Positions 34,792 through 34,932 of a stretch of DNA of 34,932 nucleotides are shown piece after piece (within the stretch, counting starts at the first letter, position 1; each line of letters opens with the position of its first letter). A program made the position numbers and the translations under genes. The stretch is from Polaromonas sp. AER18D-145 (GTDB taxonomy: Bacteria > Pseudomonadota > Gammaproteobacteria > Burkholderiales > Burkholderiaceae_C). The notes under the pieces were generated by a model. It was not told where the DNA came from. It did no database searches and saw only the letters and a list, made by a program, of their open reading frames with translations. The DNA lies in assembly GCF_002379095.1 (NCBI RefSeq), contig NZ_NBZV01000048.1, forward strand, positions 1 to 34,932. Reading direction: 5' to 3'.

Positions 34792-34932
34792 TTCAAGTAC
34801 GAAGTGCAACGTTCAGAAATAGGGTGGGCCAAGAGTCAATAGGATGGGCTCTTTGTGACCAGCCAGTCTCAACGAAGCACCATGACCTACAAACACTTGA
34901 CCCGAGAAGAACGATACCAAATTCACGTACTC
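34792..34932 (+). mobile_element. Left end of an IS30-family insertion sequence (cut by window edge)
   Basis: The transposase start is certain enough (see the CDS entry). The region ATTCAAGTACGAAGTGCAAC starting near 34792 resembles the terminal inverted repeats I recall for IS30-family elements, so I place the left end there. The right end and target duplication lie outside the window. It sits 48 bp upstream of the ridA-family start codon. Confidence 0.5.
34882..34932 (+). CDS. IS30-family transposase (N-terminal fragment at window edge)
   Basis: The first 17 codons read MTYKHLTREERYQIHVL, the hallmark N terminus of IS30-family transposases, where this helix leads into the HTH that binds the inverted repeat. 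The frame runs off the window end, so its completeness is unknown. It starts at ATG 34882. Confidence 0.8.
   Translation, partial: MTYKHLTREERYQIHVL

Overview
The window looks like chromosomal DNA of a betaproteobacterium of the family Comamonadaceae (Polaromonas / Rhodoferax / Variovorax type). This rests on high GC with strong G/C third-position preference, the close fit of the housekeeping proteins to that group as I recall it, and intergenic repeats typical of those genomes. No 16S gene is present, so the genus is inference.

Region 1 (1-12300) is host chromosome. It holds a catalase with a possible OxyR half-operator, a carboxymuconolactone-decarboxylase-family protein, two exported proteins of unknown function and a ribosome-hibernation (HPF/RaiA) protein. 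Next come a metallophosphoesterase and a Ser/Thr kinase-Usp fusion whose genes overlap by 4 nt, a PAS-LuxR regulator divergent from a 3-oxoacid CoA-transferase pair (scoAB), and a large membrane histidine kinase with an NMT1/THI5-like periplasmic domain.

Region 2 (12305-21243, about 8.9 kb) is an integrated phage-satellite-like element. It lies in the 3' end of a tRNA-Gly(CCC) gene and is bounded by a duplicated tRNA end. It encodes a P4-type tyrosine integrase next to the tRNA and two unknown cargo proteins. A tightly overlapping operon follows: AlpA-like regulator, 91-aa protein, CHC2 zinc-finger primase fragment, DUF3987/YfjI-type replication protein, TubC_N-like protein, 82-aa protein. 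An HK97-fold major capsid protein comes next, with no portal, terminase, protease or tail genes. The left arm is eroded and holds a broken ParB-like gene. The element is best read as a minimal capsid-carrying satellite depending on a helper phage.

Region 3 (21364-30082, all minus strand) is a complete-looking polyamine/GABA module: YdcS-type binding protein, ATPase, two permeases, gamma-aminobutyraldehyde dehydrogenase, GABA aminotransferase, succinate-semialdehyde dehydrogenase, and a translationally coupled DsrE-like lipoprotein. A divergent LysR regulator (30315-31244) probably controls it. The products would take imported putrescine/GABA-type substrates to succinate, although no separate putrescine aminotransferase is present.

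Region 4 (31332-34932) holds alaS, a convergent RidA-family gene sharing a strong bidirectional terminator with it, and the start of an IS30-family insertion sequence at the right edge. The alaS gene carries an in-frame, low-GC, about 71-residue insertion just before the editing domain, while all catalytic editing residues are kept. This insertion and the lone-capsid satellite are the two most interesting things in the window.
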